The notes beneath the pieces are model-generated. The model saw nothing but the letters and a program-made list of their open reading frames with translations, was not told the DNA's origin and made no database searches. The translations under genes and the position numbers were made by a program. A DNA stretch of 64,000 nucleotides from Scylla paramamosain (lineage: Eukaryota; Arthropoda; Malacostraca; Decapoda; Portunidae): the NCBI RefSeq assembly GCF_035594125.1, contig NC_087173.1:2578986-2642985 (forward strand). Direction: 5' to 3'. Below are positions 48,086 to 58,454 of this stretch, in pieces (position 1 is the stretch's first letter; the number at the start of each line of letters is the position of its first letter).

Positions 48086-48329
48086 GGACCTTACCATTAT
48101 TCGCTTCAGCATTGTGGATAATCCTTTGGTCCTTCCGTGCATTTATTGGCGCATCGAGCTCATACATTTCCGGGATTTAGAAGAGATTAATCATTCCGCA
48201 ATCCCGCGCGTTTGTCTTTCAATTTGCGATGATTTACTGCGTGGATTTTGTGCTGGTGATAGTCGAGGCTGGAGTGAGTTATTTTTTTACCTTTTTTTTT
48301 TATGGTTGTGCCTTTGAATAAATATGTAC
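47942..48329. other. LINE 5' flank, short (CT)n and single-copy patch
   Basis: CT run at about 48039-48083. Repeat-free sequence with CpG (TTCCGCAATCCCGCGCG) at about 48100-48260. No gene was recognised. Confidence 0.4.
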
Positions 48330-48525
48330 CTATGTAACTTCCATCTATCTATCTATGTGTCTATCTATCTGTCTGTCTGCCTGTCTATTTTACTTCTTTT
48401 ACTTTTGTCTCTCAGTAAATATGTATCTATGTAACTTACGTCTATCTACCTATCTATCTATTTATCTATCTATCTGTCTATTTACCTATCTGAGTATCTA
48501 TCTATTTTTCCTCTCTTAATATCTA
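48330..48525. repeat. (CTAT)n/(CTGT)n cryptic tetranucleotide
   Basis: Two CTAT-rich blocks (about 48345-48390 and 48440-48507), each preceded by AATATGTAYCTATGTAACTT. This indicates a ~95-bp duplication carrying the tetranucleotide. Confidence 0.8.
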
Positions 48526-48678
48526 GGTTTGTTCTTCTTTCTCTTTTCTTTTTCTTTCTTTTTTACTTTAAGGTATATTCTGCACTTTATTCTCGTTCTA
48601 TTTATCTTTCTTTTTTGTCCTTGATATATATTACTAAGTCTCTTTTTGTTGGCTGAAAATCGCTCGTGTTTGCCGTCC

Positions 48679-48679
<1 letters not shown>

Positions 48680-48722
<43 letters not shown>

Positions 48723-48732
48723 GGCGCGCGGG

Positions 48733-48760
<28 letters not shown>
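48680..48760. repeat. (GT)20-(CA)14 inverted microsatellite hairpin
   Basis: A GT run at 48680-48720 and a CA run at 48733-48760 are separated only by the 12-base GC-rich spacer AAGGCGCGCGGG. This is a perfect self-complementary arm of at least 28 bp. The tracts also have Z-DNA potential. Confidence 0.95.
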
Positions 48761-48763
<3 letters not shown>

Positions 48764-49318
48764 CGAGAGTAATGATGTAACAAAAAAACTAGACCAAAAA
48801 AAAATAATAATACATGTCACAAAAAAAAAAAATAGAAAATAGTGTGAAAAATAAGAAAAGAAAAATTCCCTAGAGGACGCAAGAGGGTCCACACTTTTAT
48901 TATTATTTTTAGCCCCCTCCCGGAGCACACCTCTGTCCAGTGTCCAATTGTTCGTGTTAGCGGCAGTGTCCCGTCGCCTTCGTGCCTCGTGACCGCTCAC
49001 TTCGCTGCCAAATCTTCGACTGATGAAATTTTTTTAAGAGAGAGAACAATTTTTGTCTATTACCTGACTACACATTTACTAGTTTGTATTTTTTCTACAA
49101 TACACTATAGGACCTGAAAAAAAGTTAATGTTTCTATCTATTTTCGCTTTAAAACTCATACAATCTTACGTGTTTTAATGTATTCAGTATTGTATTTCGT
49201 ATTTTTCGTCGCGGTCCGCAAGACAAGAAACTAATTCAGGTACAAATCAGAGAGAAAATATTCTTTGTCGCTGCTGTCTTAATTCGCACCCAAGAAACCA
49301 GAGCGGGAAGGACAGGGG
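48761..49318. other. AT-rich single-copy sequence
   Basis: Nothing recognised. GC-richer at about 48905-49010. Confidence 0.4.
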
Positions 49319-49388
49319 AGGAGGAGGAGGAGGAGGAGGAGGAGGAGGAGGAGGAAGAAGAAAAGCTATGACATGAGAAAAATGACGA

Positions 49389-49446
<58 letters not shown>
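49319..49446. repeat. (GGA)n and (GT)n
   Basis: GGA run at about 49319-49352 and GT run at 49391-49446. Confidence 0.95.
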
Positions 49447-49448
<2 letters not shown>

Positions 49449-49572
49449 CGTTCATCCAGTATTTAAGAGTGTATTTACGTTTAATATCGCACATTAGGAG
49501 CAATCTCATCATTCATCTACTACACTCTCATAATTTCAGAATAGCATAGCAGTGACAAGGCAATGGCAAAGT

Positions 49573-49573
49573 A

Positions 49574-49623
<50 letters not shown>

Positions 49624-49670
49624 TAGTAAACGTAGATGTAGTCCTGTGATAACAACAACAACAACAACAA
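49573..49670. repeat. (AGT)n and (CAA)n
   Basis: AGT run at about 49573-49623 and CAA run at about 49652-49670. Confidence 0.95.
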
Positions 49671-49829
49671 GCCAGGTATCGAAGGCTTCAGTGGGCCAAG
49701 GCACAGGTACACACAGGTTAACCACGGCCTGGAGACCCTAAATTAAGGTCCAGCCAGCCCCTACCTCACCTGGCGGCACCTTCACCTTTACTCCAGGTGA
49801 AAAGCAACGACTTACCTGTGAAGGCTTAA

Positions 49830-49831
<2 letters not shown>
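49671..49831. other. CAGGT/ACCTG-dense segment
   Basis: At least seven CAGGT or ACCTG words in about 150 bp. No frame looks coding. The words are zinc-finger E-box (CACCTG) cores and also splice-donor-like. Confidence 0.4.

Positions 49832-49918
<87 letters not shown>
49832..49918. repeat. (GT)n microsatellite
   Basis: A perfect GT run of about 43 units. Confidence 0.97.
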
Positions 49919-49919
<1 letters not shown>

Positions 49920-50087
49920 ACTTGCTTCCCGTAAATCACACCAATACTAAGGGATTCTCTGTTATCTGTTCTGTTATTTATTGGTATGATCTTAAAAGTT
50001 TCGAAATGAGCTATTAAATTTTGAAGTAACATGGTTTTTCTTTCAGAGTGCAGTGGTGAATGGAATTTGAAATGTTACTGTGGTGGA

Positions 50088-50089
50088 GC

Positions 50090-50125
<36 letters not shown>

Positions 50126-50126
50126 G
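50088..50126. repeat. (AGT)n
   Basis: About 11 AGT units followed by AGGTAGT. Confidence 0.95.
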
Positions 50127-50935
50127 TAGTAAAAGCAGCAATAACAACTAACAAAACATTAATAACCGTATAAATAATCGTAAAAAAAAAAAAAAAGTAG
50201 AAAAACTTATCATGAATACTCGTAAAGCTCTCCCTTCCTACGAGCAAGTTCCCTTCACCAGCTTCCCACACTCGCCACAAGGCTTTCACACCACCAAGAG
50301 CAGCAATGACTAAACACACTCAATTCACAGCACACAGGAGCACCACACATAACTCTCCTCCTCAGGTGACACAACCGCACACCAGCTCCCTCTTTACGGT
50401 GCACCATCTTACGGTCTGCACGAACTGTGTCTGCGAAACGAAAATGTAATATTATTATGAAAAGAAATTAACTCACTCCGTTTTCAATTATATGACCATC
50501 TCCGACAGACAGACAGACAGACGGACAGACAAATGTGGGAGAGAAGTAAAAGAGAAATTACATATTGAGATCACTTGATTAAAAAATAATTTGACTAATA
50601 AAGTGGTCATTATATTTTTACAGGATATTAAAGGCTACATGTCGGGCATTACCTGTTTCATTATAAACGTGATGATGGAGGAGGGGGAGGAGGAGGAAGA
50701 ATATCGGCAATCAGTAACAAAATAAATTAAAGACACAGAATAGAAGAAAAAGGAAAGATGAGATAACACGAGAAAATAATAATTCCGCCAACACAAATAA
50801 AAAGATAAAATAAGGAGTAAAAAGACATTTATCGAAGGAAATGTTTCATCTGAACACCAGGTGAGCATCTGAGGCAGCCAGGGGAGGAGGCCAGATGAAG
50901 TACAGGTGAAACAATACAAGAGATAATACATATAG
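50127..50935. other. single-copy AT-rich sequence, nothing recognised
   Basis: Contains a CAGA stub near 50505-50530 and A-rich sequence near 50700-50830. No gene is seen. Confidence 0.45.
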
Positions 50936-51411
50936 GTCTATTAGAATCAGTACCGAGGAGAATGACTAAAAGGATACAGGGGATGAGGAGTATTCCTTAC
51001 GAGGCGAGGTTGAAGCTGTTAAATTTACATTCTTTAGAGAGACGTAGGTTAAGAGGGGACCTGATAGAAGTCTTTAAGTGGTATAAGGGTTTTAACAAGG
51101 GAGATGTAAGCAAAATTCTTAGGATCAGCAACCAGGGTAGAACAAGAAATAACGGGTTCAAGCTTGAAAAATTTAGGTTTAGGAAGGAGATAGGAAAAAA
51201 TTGGTTCTCAAATAGAGTGGTAGATGAGTGGAACGGACTCAGTAATCATATAGTTAGTGCTAGGACACTAGAGAGCTTTAAGAGAAGATTAGACAAGTTT
51301 ATGGATGGGGATAGCAGATGGAAATAGGTAGGTGTGTTTCATACAGGGACTGCCACGTGTAAGCCTGGTCGCTTCTTGCAGCTTCCCTTATTTCTTATGT
51401 TCTTATATTGA
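50936..51411 (+). mobile_element. LINE family B fragment: RT C-terminus plus 3' tail
   Basis: The frame (about 50938-51327) encodes PRRMTKRIQGMRSIPYEAR, then LNLHSLERRRLRGDLIEVFK, then NWFSNRVVDEWNGLS and SFKRRLDKFMDGD before a TAG stop. This is the characteristic C-terminal region downstream of the reverse transcriptase in CR1-like and related non-LTR elements. The catalytic domain and everything upstream are missing through 5' truncation. The 3' untranslated tail contains GGGACTGCCACGTGTAAGCC, TTGCAGCTTCCCTTA and a TTCTTATGTTCTTAT terminus with no poly(A). Five or more tail copies elsewhere in the window share these landmarks. Family assignment is confident; clade is inference. Confidence 0.92.
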
Positions 51412-52157
<746 letters not shown>

Positions 52158-52199
52158 GAAATGTCTTGTTAATTTGAGCTTCGATAATGTATGATTAGC

Positions 52200-52790
52200 C
52201 AACAAATTATCATTTTTAATCAGGATAATTGAGCGTCAAGCAATTAACAAGTAGTGAACCACCTCCCGCTGGCCCATCTCGGTCATTAACTAGAAAAATG
52301 AGGTGGGCAGTAATTAGTGGGGTTCGCCGGTGTGCTCAGGTGTCCTCCGCGCCGCAGTTGAGTCATTAAAGAAAAAAAAAAGCAGACAGACTCGGCTGGC
52401 GGTCATGAAAGGCTGACTGACGGTGTTAATGACGGCGATTAGTGGTGATGAATGACCTAAATGTGCCATAATAGCGCAGATGGCTGGCTAATGACGCGCT
52501 AAGTAATAACGCGAGGAAGTATACAGCCTTGTTAGGCGCGGCCGTGGCTCGTGGATCGTGTGCACGTGCCGTTGCCACCGGAGGGCGCCCACACACCTTC
52601 CAGGTGAAAAAGAAAATAAATACCTGCAACAAGACGAGGAAGCGCGGCGCGCGAGTTCCCTGGTGTTGATGCCGCGCCTTCCTCGGGGTGCCAGACGCGT
52701 GTGGCCGCGCCTCGGGCGTCGAGGTGAGGTGCCGCCGGCTCTGCGTGCCGCGGCGGGCAAACATGACGCATGCACAATAATTCGGGCAAT
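52200..52790. other. CpG-rich single-copy region with CTCF-like site
   Basis: Repeat-free and GC-rich over about 580 bp. It includes repeated TAATGACG / TAATTA cores at about 52420-52510. A sequence CCACCGGAGGGCGCC at 52575-52589 matches the CTCF consensus except for one base. Overlapping frames of about 80-130 codons exist on both strands, with no recognisable domain. Regulatory function is inference. Confidence 0.35.
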
Positions 52791-52799
52791 GACGTGAAC

Positions 52800-53119
52800 C
52801 AATATACAAACAATAAATACTCATGAATTATTAAATACTGAATAACGAAATTGTAGATAAATTTATTTTTAATCAAAGAAATCAGATTTTATTCTATCAA
52901 ATCAAATGTTATTGAAATAATTTTATAATGATTTTCACTTTCATTTAATATTCTGCTCACTGTTGATATGTATGTAAATGAATATGCAAGAACAAAAAAA
53001 AAATAAACAAACAAATAAAGAATAGAAAGGCAGTGTGGGGGAGATGGCGAGGGGTGGAGAAACTTTGACACCGACCGCCATCTTGGAATTGTCAAATGAA
53101 TGTATGTGACCCACTCACT
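52800..53119. other. AT-rich sequence ending in a YY1-like site
   Basis: AT-rich to about 53020. CCGCCATCTTGG at 53075-53086 is a strong YY1-type motif on the - strand (AAGATGGCGG). Confidence 0.35.
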
Positions 53120-54080
53120 CTCTTTAAAGGCGTCTTCTGTTTACCGTGATCCGTTTCAGATCACTGATCCGGTCACGCGGCCCGTGTTTTATTTACATCT
53201 TGATGTGGAATTACTCTTGTATGAATAATCCGGGTCATGATTTGAGTGATCTGGGTCCAGAGGTGGGTTATTGCAGGCGACACTTGCTGAAGCTGCTGGC
53301 GGCGGCCATATTAGCGGCTGAGCAGCCTCCACTGGGGACTTATTTAGGGGAATTCACTTCAAGAAAACGGCTGATATGTCTGAGGAACAAAGTGAATGGT
53401 AATGAATCGTTGCAGAATGCTGCTGTGGGCACAGAATCTTAATAATGATGGTGACTGATGCCAGAAACAAGGGAGATATTACAAGCCACACCAAGTCTTG
53501 GTTTAATGGCTTCTGATTATAAATTACGTGGCTATTACCGCTGCTACCAACGACTACATGATGAGGCAAAGGAAAATAATACTTGTTCAGTCGAAAATAA
53601 TACATCTCTACTTTGGAAGTGCCTCAGTAATGGTGTGAATAATGTCAACAAGCGGGCCACGCCAGCTTCACCTTACGTCCGAATCTTTTCTCATTTTACC
53701 ATTCTGTACTTCACCACAGCGAGTACTTTCAGCATGCTGTGCAAAGAAAAAATTTGTGTGAAACTTTATTATACAACGGAACCCAGTCTCGTGCTGCCTA
53801 GGTAGGGACTACCCAGGCAGGGACATATTGGTGGCCTTCTCGGCCCAACTTCCTCAGGAAGTGTACGGTAGGCTGTAGTCCTCGTTGACACTTCCTTAGA
53901 GCACAGTGGCAAGCATCAACAGTCTGGCGCTTGTGACAGCTGGGCAGCGACATGCTTGTGTTGTTGTTTTGATTGGTAATGGACGCGAGCGTTCTTTTTA
54001 CCCAGAGCGAATCCAGATCAGATCCAGCTCCAGATCAGTGATCTGGAGCTGATCAGTGTTGTAAACAAAAGACGTCTTAT
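53120..54080. mobile_element. putative decayed DNA transposon with ~45 bp terminal inverted repeats
   Basis: The left end at about 53126-53176 reads AAGGCGTCTTCTGTTTAC, then CAGATCACTGATCCGG. The right end read backwards from about 54080 gives AAGACGTCTTTTGTTTAC, then CAGATCACTGATCTGG, so the two ends are inverted repeats of roughly 45 bp with some mismatches and a small indel. The interior has short frames only: 98 and 115 codons on + (53146-53442, 53458-53805) and about 51 codons on - near 53806-53962 starting MSLPSCHKRQTVDACH. No transposase motif was recognised. The right end carries a 27-bp palindrome. Target-site duplication is unclear (TTTAAA left, TTATAA right). Confidence 0.5.
54025..54051. 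repeat. 27-bp near-perfect palindrome
   Basis: CAGCTCCAGATCA and TGATCTGGAGCTG are exact reverse complements separated by a single G. The palindrome lies within the right inverted repeat of the putative transposon. Confidence 0.95.
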
Positions 54081-54567
54081 AATACCTCCGAATGACATGT
54101 GCAGGAAACCAGGGGAGCGAAGGAGCACAGGACAACACACACACTGATGCACGCTGGGAACATTTTTCAAGTAACATCACCGCCCGTCATTACGAAGCAA
54201 ATGATACACATGTACGTCAATTAAACAAAGAACGAAGGGAAGAGTGAAGATAAACCAAAATCTACCTAAATGAAGCATCAAATAGGACAAAAAAAAAAAA
54301 AAAATGCAGCAATAAAACTACAAGTCCTCATCACAGGCAACAAGAGCAAGAAAAGTTAACAATCCCTCCCTCTATCTACTAACAAACACGTTCACTGAGG
54401 ATCACATGCTTGACTGAGTAGGAGATGCAGCGATGTGCAAGTCCGCTGCATCGACAGGGCTTCATTTGTGACTCCATACCTGACTGAAGCAACAGGCGGG
54501 TGGGGATGGCGGAGGAGACTGCAGGAGGCTTGTGGCAGATGCAGGAGGCTTGTAGTATCTCTCCTTT

Positions 54568-54573
<6 letters not shown>
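54081..54573. other. single-copy sequence, nothing recognised
   Basis: Contains poly(A) near 54290-54304. GC-richer at about 54420-54550. No gene is seen. Confidence 0.4.

Positions 54574-54623
<50 letters not shown>
54574..54623. repeat. (CA)n microsatellite
   Basis: About 25 CA units. Confidence 0.97.
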
Positions 54624-54627
<4 letters not shown>

Positions 54628-54774
54628 CACCTCCCAACACTTGTCATTTGCGTACAGAAGGCAACACCAACACGCACAGATCAGCCTTATATGGGTCACT
54701 GAAGGGCGTGAGCGTTTTATTGCGAGCCACAGTTAGCACCATCCCAAGTGAGCTGCTAAGTTGGGGCTGGTCAC

Positions 54775-54862
54775 TAGTTCTTCTATTAACAAGATTTCTA
54801 CATTATTAACAGGCCTTGGAAACAGTCGTGGTTGGAGAGCAAAGCGTTTCTAAACTGGAGCC
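54775..54862 (-). mobile_element. MITE-like element, partial copy
   Basis: Reverse-complement reading gives TTTAGAAACGCTTTGCTCTC, then a TTTCCAAGGCCTGTTAATAATGT region and AGAAATCTTGTTAATAGAAG. This follows the first half of the MITE-like family. The other half is too diverged to place, although related sequence may extend back to about 54715. Confidence 0.6.
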
Positions 54863-54953
54863 TTAGTGATGTTATGTGTTTGGCGGCTGTGTGTGGTTCA
54901 TACATGAGTGTTGCTGATTAGTAGTAACCTTGACATATGCAGTAGCTATTCAG

Positions 54954-54955
<2 letters not shown>

Positions 54956-55036
<81 letters not shown>
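54956..55036. repeat. (GT)n microsatellite
   Basis: A perfect GT run of about 40 units. Confidence 0.97.
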
Positions 55037-55038
<2 letters not shown>

Positions 55039-55072
55039 TGAGGAAGGAAATGATGTTAGGAAGTGGATAATG

Positions 55073-55204
55073 CCACCACCACCACCACCACCGCCGCCGC
55101 CATCATATCTGCATCAAAACGTTCTAATTCAAGCATGCAGCATCATAATTCTCTCTCACTCTCTCTCTCTCTCTCTCTTTCTCTGTGTGTGTGTGTGTGT
55201 GTGT
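55073..55204. repeat. (CCA/CCG)n, (CT)n and (GT)n small runs
   Basis: CCA then CCG triplets at about 55074-55102, imperfect CT at about 55150-55184, GT at about 55184-55204. Confidence 0.9.
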
Positions 55205-55715
55205 GACAGTACCCTACATGTTACTGAAATCATTATGTACTTCGATTACACAACGAGTAGACACAACTGCCACAGGAGGAACGAGAACCACAGTGTGCCA
55301 TCATTCCAGGCAACAGGCAACACACTGTACCACCCCATCGCCACACACTAGACGTCACACCACACACCACGCCACACCCCACACACTCCTCACTCCCTCG
55401 CACCTCATAATAAAACAAAGGCGTCTCTTCAAACGGAGTCAGCGTGTAAGGTAAGTACTGTCATATTTTTCACTCTTCTTCGCACGGACTGATCATAATT
55501 CCCAGCGGTTGTTGATATCGCCGGGATCTTTCAAGGGTATTTCTGCACAAGGTAGCGGTGGCGAGGTACTATGATTTGAGTCTTGGGTGACGGGGCTCGT
55601 TGGCTCGTGGGTCGCGTATCACAGCAACTGATGATCCTTTCACTGTGGTGGTCTTTGTCTCTATGTGTCTTTTGTCTGCCTCTCTCTCTGTCTCTGTTTC
55701 TCTTTCTCCCTCTCT

Positions 55716-55717
<2 letters not shown>
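55205..55717. other. CA-rich then single-copy sequence
   Basis: CACACCAC words at about 55330-55400. A TAAG|GTAAGT donor-like site lies near 55448-55456 without a convincing exon. Nothing else was recognised. Confidence 0.35.
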
Positions 55718-55767
<50 letters not shown>

Positions 55768-55813
55768 TACGCCGCTCGCACGCTAAAATTCAAAAAGAAT
55801 AATTATAAACCGT

Positions 55814-55880
<67 letters not shown>
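55718..55880. repeat. (CA)n and (GA)n
   Basis: CA run at 55718-55764 and GA run at 55819-55880. Confidence 0.96.
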
Positions 55881-55882
<2 letters not shown>

Positions 55883-56158
55883 AAAAAGGTGGGGCAACTC
55901 TTAGATTTATTCGCAAAGACACATTTTCCCCGAAATGAAAGTGGCCCATTATCGGGTTCCCGTAACTCAGAGGAGACCGCTCGAAAACTTCGCTGCCCAC
56001 ATTTACATACTGGCCACAGCGCGCGATCCATAATCGATAAGAAATTCCTGCCGCACTACTAAGGTGATCCGACGGAGGCACAGAGGGACGCGGGACTCGA
56101 GGCAGCCGCCGCAAAAGGAAGGCGTGTTTATACTGCCTTACGGATACAATTAGGCAGT

Positions 56159-56372
56159 TATGGAAGAAGTTGTCTGTTAGAGTGGTGGGTGAACAGACTT
56201 AGTAATCAAGTTGTTGGTGCCGCGTCAATAGTGGTGTTTAAAGGATTAGGCAAATTTCTGTATGGGGACGGTAGGCAGATGTAAGTAGGTATGTTTTATA
56301 CAGGGACTGCCACGTGTAGATCTGATGGTTTCTTGTAGCTTTCCTTAATTTCTCAAGGTCTTATGATCTTGT
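56159..56372 (+). mobile_element. LINE family B 3' fragment (decayed)
   Basis: The first part translates, with interruptions, to a relic of the family's RVVDEWNGLSNHIVSA...FKRRLDKFMDGD segment (for example GGTGGGTGAACAGACTTAGT). Then AGGGACTGCCACGTGTAGAT, GGTTTCTTGTAGCTTTCCTT and a TCTTATGATCTTGT end follow. Stops and substitutions make it clearly dead. Confidence 0.82.
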
Positions 56373-56424
56373 AATTTTGTTGTGGTCAGGCGTAGAATGA
56401 CATGTCACACTCACCTCTGCTGTG

Positions 56425-56475
56425 TTTTTTTTTCTTTCTTTCTTTTTCTTTTTCTTTTTTTTTTTTTTTACAATC
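56425..56475. repeat. T-rich (TTTC)n/poly(T)
   Basis: TTTCTTTC words and a T run. Confidence 0.9.
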
Positions 56476-56689
56476 TTGAGTTCATTGACTGGTGAGGATC
56501 AATTGTCAGAATTCTAAGATAGTCAGTAGATCGAAAGACTTGAGAATGAATGGAGGAAAAAACCCTCAAAATACAGTGAAAAGGCAGAAAATGTTACTCG
56601 ACCTCTGACCTTCCCTAAGCTGAATTATACTTAAGTAAACTAGATTAAACTACTCGTAAATCAAATTAAAGCCGAATTAAAACTAAACT

Positions 56690-56885
56690 AACCTAACAAA
56701 ACATACACAAAGCTTACGTTACCTTACCATACTTTTCTTTTCCTTTCCTTCCTTTCCCTTCTCTTCTCTTTTTTTTTTTTTTTTCCTTTACTTCCTTTCG
56801 CTTACTTAACCTCACCTAACCTAACCTAACCTAACCTAACCTAGCCTCACCTAACCTCACCTCACCTTACCTAACTTAACCAGTA
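56690..56885. repeat. interstitial TTAGG-type repeat (CCTAA on + strand)
   Basis: CCTAA pentamers in tandem at about 56816-56845, grading into CCTCA and CTTAC variants. There is a T/C-rich patch at 56730-56800. Telomere-type repeat for most arthropods, here internal and degenerate. Confidence 0.88.
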
Positions 56886-56929
56886 CCTTGAGTCTGCAAT
56901 ATACTGGCGATGGTGAGTTTCTGCAGTAG

Positions 56930-57012
56930 GAATTAGCTTATTGGTTGGTGACTTGACGCACGGTGACGCACTGACCAATAGGGAAGCAGTGTGTGGTCAC
57001 GTGGTCTAAAGT
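56930..57012. promoter_or_regulatory. candidate promoter-like cluster (inverted CCAAT pair, E-box)
   Basis: Seen: ATTGG at about 56940, CCAAT at about 56974, and CACGTG at 56998-57003 within GGTCACGTGGTC. Spacing of the CCAAT pair is about 33 bp. The composition resembles the patch at 14.1-14.3 kb. No adjoining exon is established. Confidence 0.25.
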
Positions 57013-57134
57013 TAATGAAGTGTTATGTTGCGTTTGGATGTTCACTGTTTATTTGTTTATTATTTTTTGTTTATGTCTTATTCGAGTGATAATTTCGTTT
57101 TTGTTATCAGAATTGGTGGTTTGTTTGGAGTATG

Positions 57135-57135
<1 letters not shown>

Positions 57136-57220
<85 letters not shown>
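57136..57220. repeat. (TC)n microsatellite
   Basis: A perfect run of about 42 units. Confidence 0.97.
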
Positions 57221-57223
<3 letters not shown>

Positions 57224-57560
57224 AATCAGCGCCCAGACGCCGCACACCTGGCCGCTGCACCTCCGCCAAGGGACACAGGTAATCTTGTGCAATAACACAG
57301 AGAGACACCACGTCTGCCTCGCCCCAAATTACAAGACTCGCCTAATGTATATGAAGGAGAAGGACTCGTACACACCACCACCATTCCTCCTCCTACTGCT
57401 GCTGCTACACCTGTTACACCTGCAGCTCATAATTCCAGGTGTGTTCCTATACCTTAATGAGAATAACGTGGAGGTGCAGTAATTTTTTTCTTCTTTTTGT
57501 GGGGTTATGTGATGGGGAGACGGTTTGCTTTTAATTGTTATTAGGTTATGATTATGTTAT
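57221..57560. other. single-copy sequence, nothing recognised
   Basis: Contains several ACCTG/CAGGT words. No convincing exon. Confidence 0.35.
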
Positions 57561-57563
57561 GTT

Positions 57564-57622
57564 ACCCTGCGTCAGGTTATGTTGTGTTGTGTTGTGTTGT
57601 GTTGTGTTGCGTTGTGCTGTGT
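57564..57622. repeat. (TGTGT)n pentanucleotide
   Basis: TTGTG units in tandem, about ten, with two substitutions. Confidence 0.92.
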
Positions 57623-57635
57623 TACAGTTCTCAGA

Positions 57636-57693
57636 TCTTGCCTTGTGTAGGTCAGTTGGCTTCTTTGTTGTCTATTTTTATGTTCTTATGTTA
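57636..57693 (+). mobile_element. probable LINE family B 3'-tail relic
   Basis: CTTGTGTAGGTCAGTTGGCT, TCTTTGTTGTC and TTTTATGTTCTTATG follow the family's tail layout but with many changes. Assigned on the conserved end. Confidence 0.5.
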
Positions 57694-57779
57694 ATGAAAC
57701 AAGAGATGAGCGGTGAGGATAAGCAAGATAAATAAAGGAAAGATGAAAAGGACAGTTCGCCTACGTAATTAAGAAAGTG

Positions 57780-58115
57780 ATTTACCAAACCTATCCTATC
57801 TTGTCCTACTATTTCCTAACTTAAGCTAATCTAACTTAGCCTACCTTTTCCTACCCTTTCCTAATTTAACCTAATCTAACTTAACCTAACCTAAATTATC
57901 TTAACCTAACCTACCTTGTCCTACCCTTTCCTAACTTAACCTAGTCTAACTCTACCTAACCTAACTTAACCTACCTTACCTCGTCCTACACTTTCCTAAC
58001 TTAACGTAACCTAACCGAACCTAATCCAAGCTAATCTAACCTAATCCTAACTAAATATAATTCAATCCAACCCAATCCAATCCAACTTACCCTAACCTAA
58101 CCTCTCCTGACTCCG
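57780..58115. repeat. degenerate CCTAACTTAA telomere-like array
   Basis: About 330 bp of CCTAACC, CTTAACCTAA, CCTACCTTTTCCTA and AATCCAA variants. Several phrases (CTACCCTTTCCTAA followed by TTAACCTAATCTAAC) repeat every 60-70 bp. It looks like a secondarily amplified TTAGG-type array. Confidence 0.82.
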
Positions 58116-58336
58116 CTCACTCCCTGAAAAAAAAGTAACACGGTTTATCGTTATCTCCTTCATTCCCTTCGCTTATATATTTATGATAATTCTCTCAACG
58201 GCATAGGGGATCGTGTAGGCCTGGGAGTGGATAGGCCTGAGTGGCGCGGGTAGGAAGTCTGTCAAGTTATGAGTATATTTCTATGGACAGTGAGTCATTG
58301 GAACCCAGTGACCACTTATAGAACGAGGGTCGTCTA

Positions 58337-58385
58337 ATGTGTAATGGCGTGTTATCTGAAGCTACTAACACACCTCATTACACAT
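58337..58385. other. short stem-loop
   Basis: ATGTGTAATG (58337-58346) pairs perfectly with CATTACACAT (58376-58385). Inside it GTGTTA pairs with TAACAC, leaving an 11-base loop. About 16 base pairs with a small asymmetric internal loop. Confidence 0.7.
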
Positions 58386-58405
58386 CAACTGCCTATCCCC
58401 CCCCT

Positions 58406-58410
<5 letters not shown>

Positions 58411-58440
<30 letters not shown>
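58411..58440. repeat. short (CT)n
   Basis: About 15 CT units after a C-rich run. Confidence 0.95.
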
Positions 58441-58444
<4 letters not shown>

Positions 58445-58454
58445 TTATGCTTTT

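Noticed and set aside
55205..55454. Exon ending at the GTAAGT donor near 55451
   Set aside because: No acceptor with a pyrimidine tract is nearby and the upstream sequence is CA-rich low complexity.
57780..58115. Chromosome end / telomere
   Set aside because: The CCTAA-type array is degenerate and followed by 6 kb of ordinary sequence, so it is interstitial.
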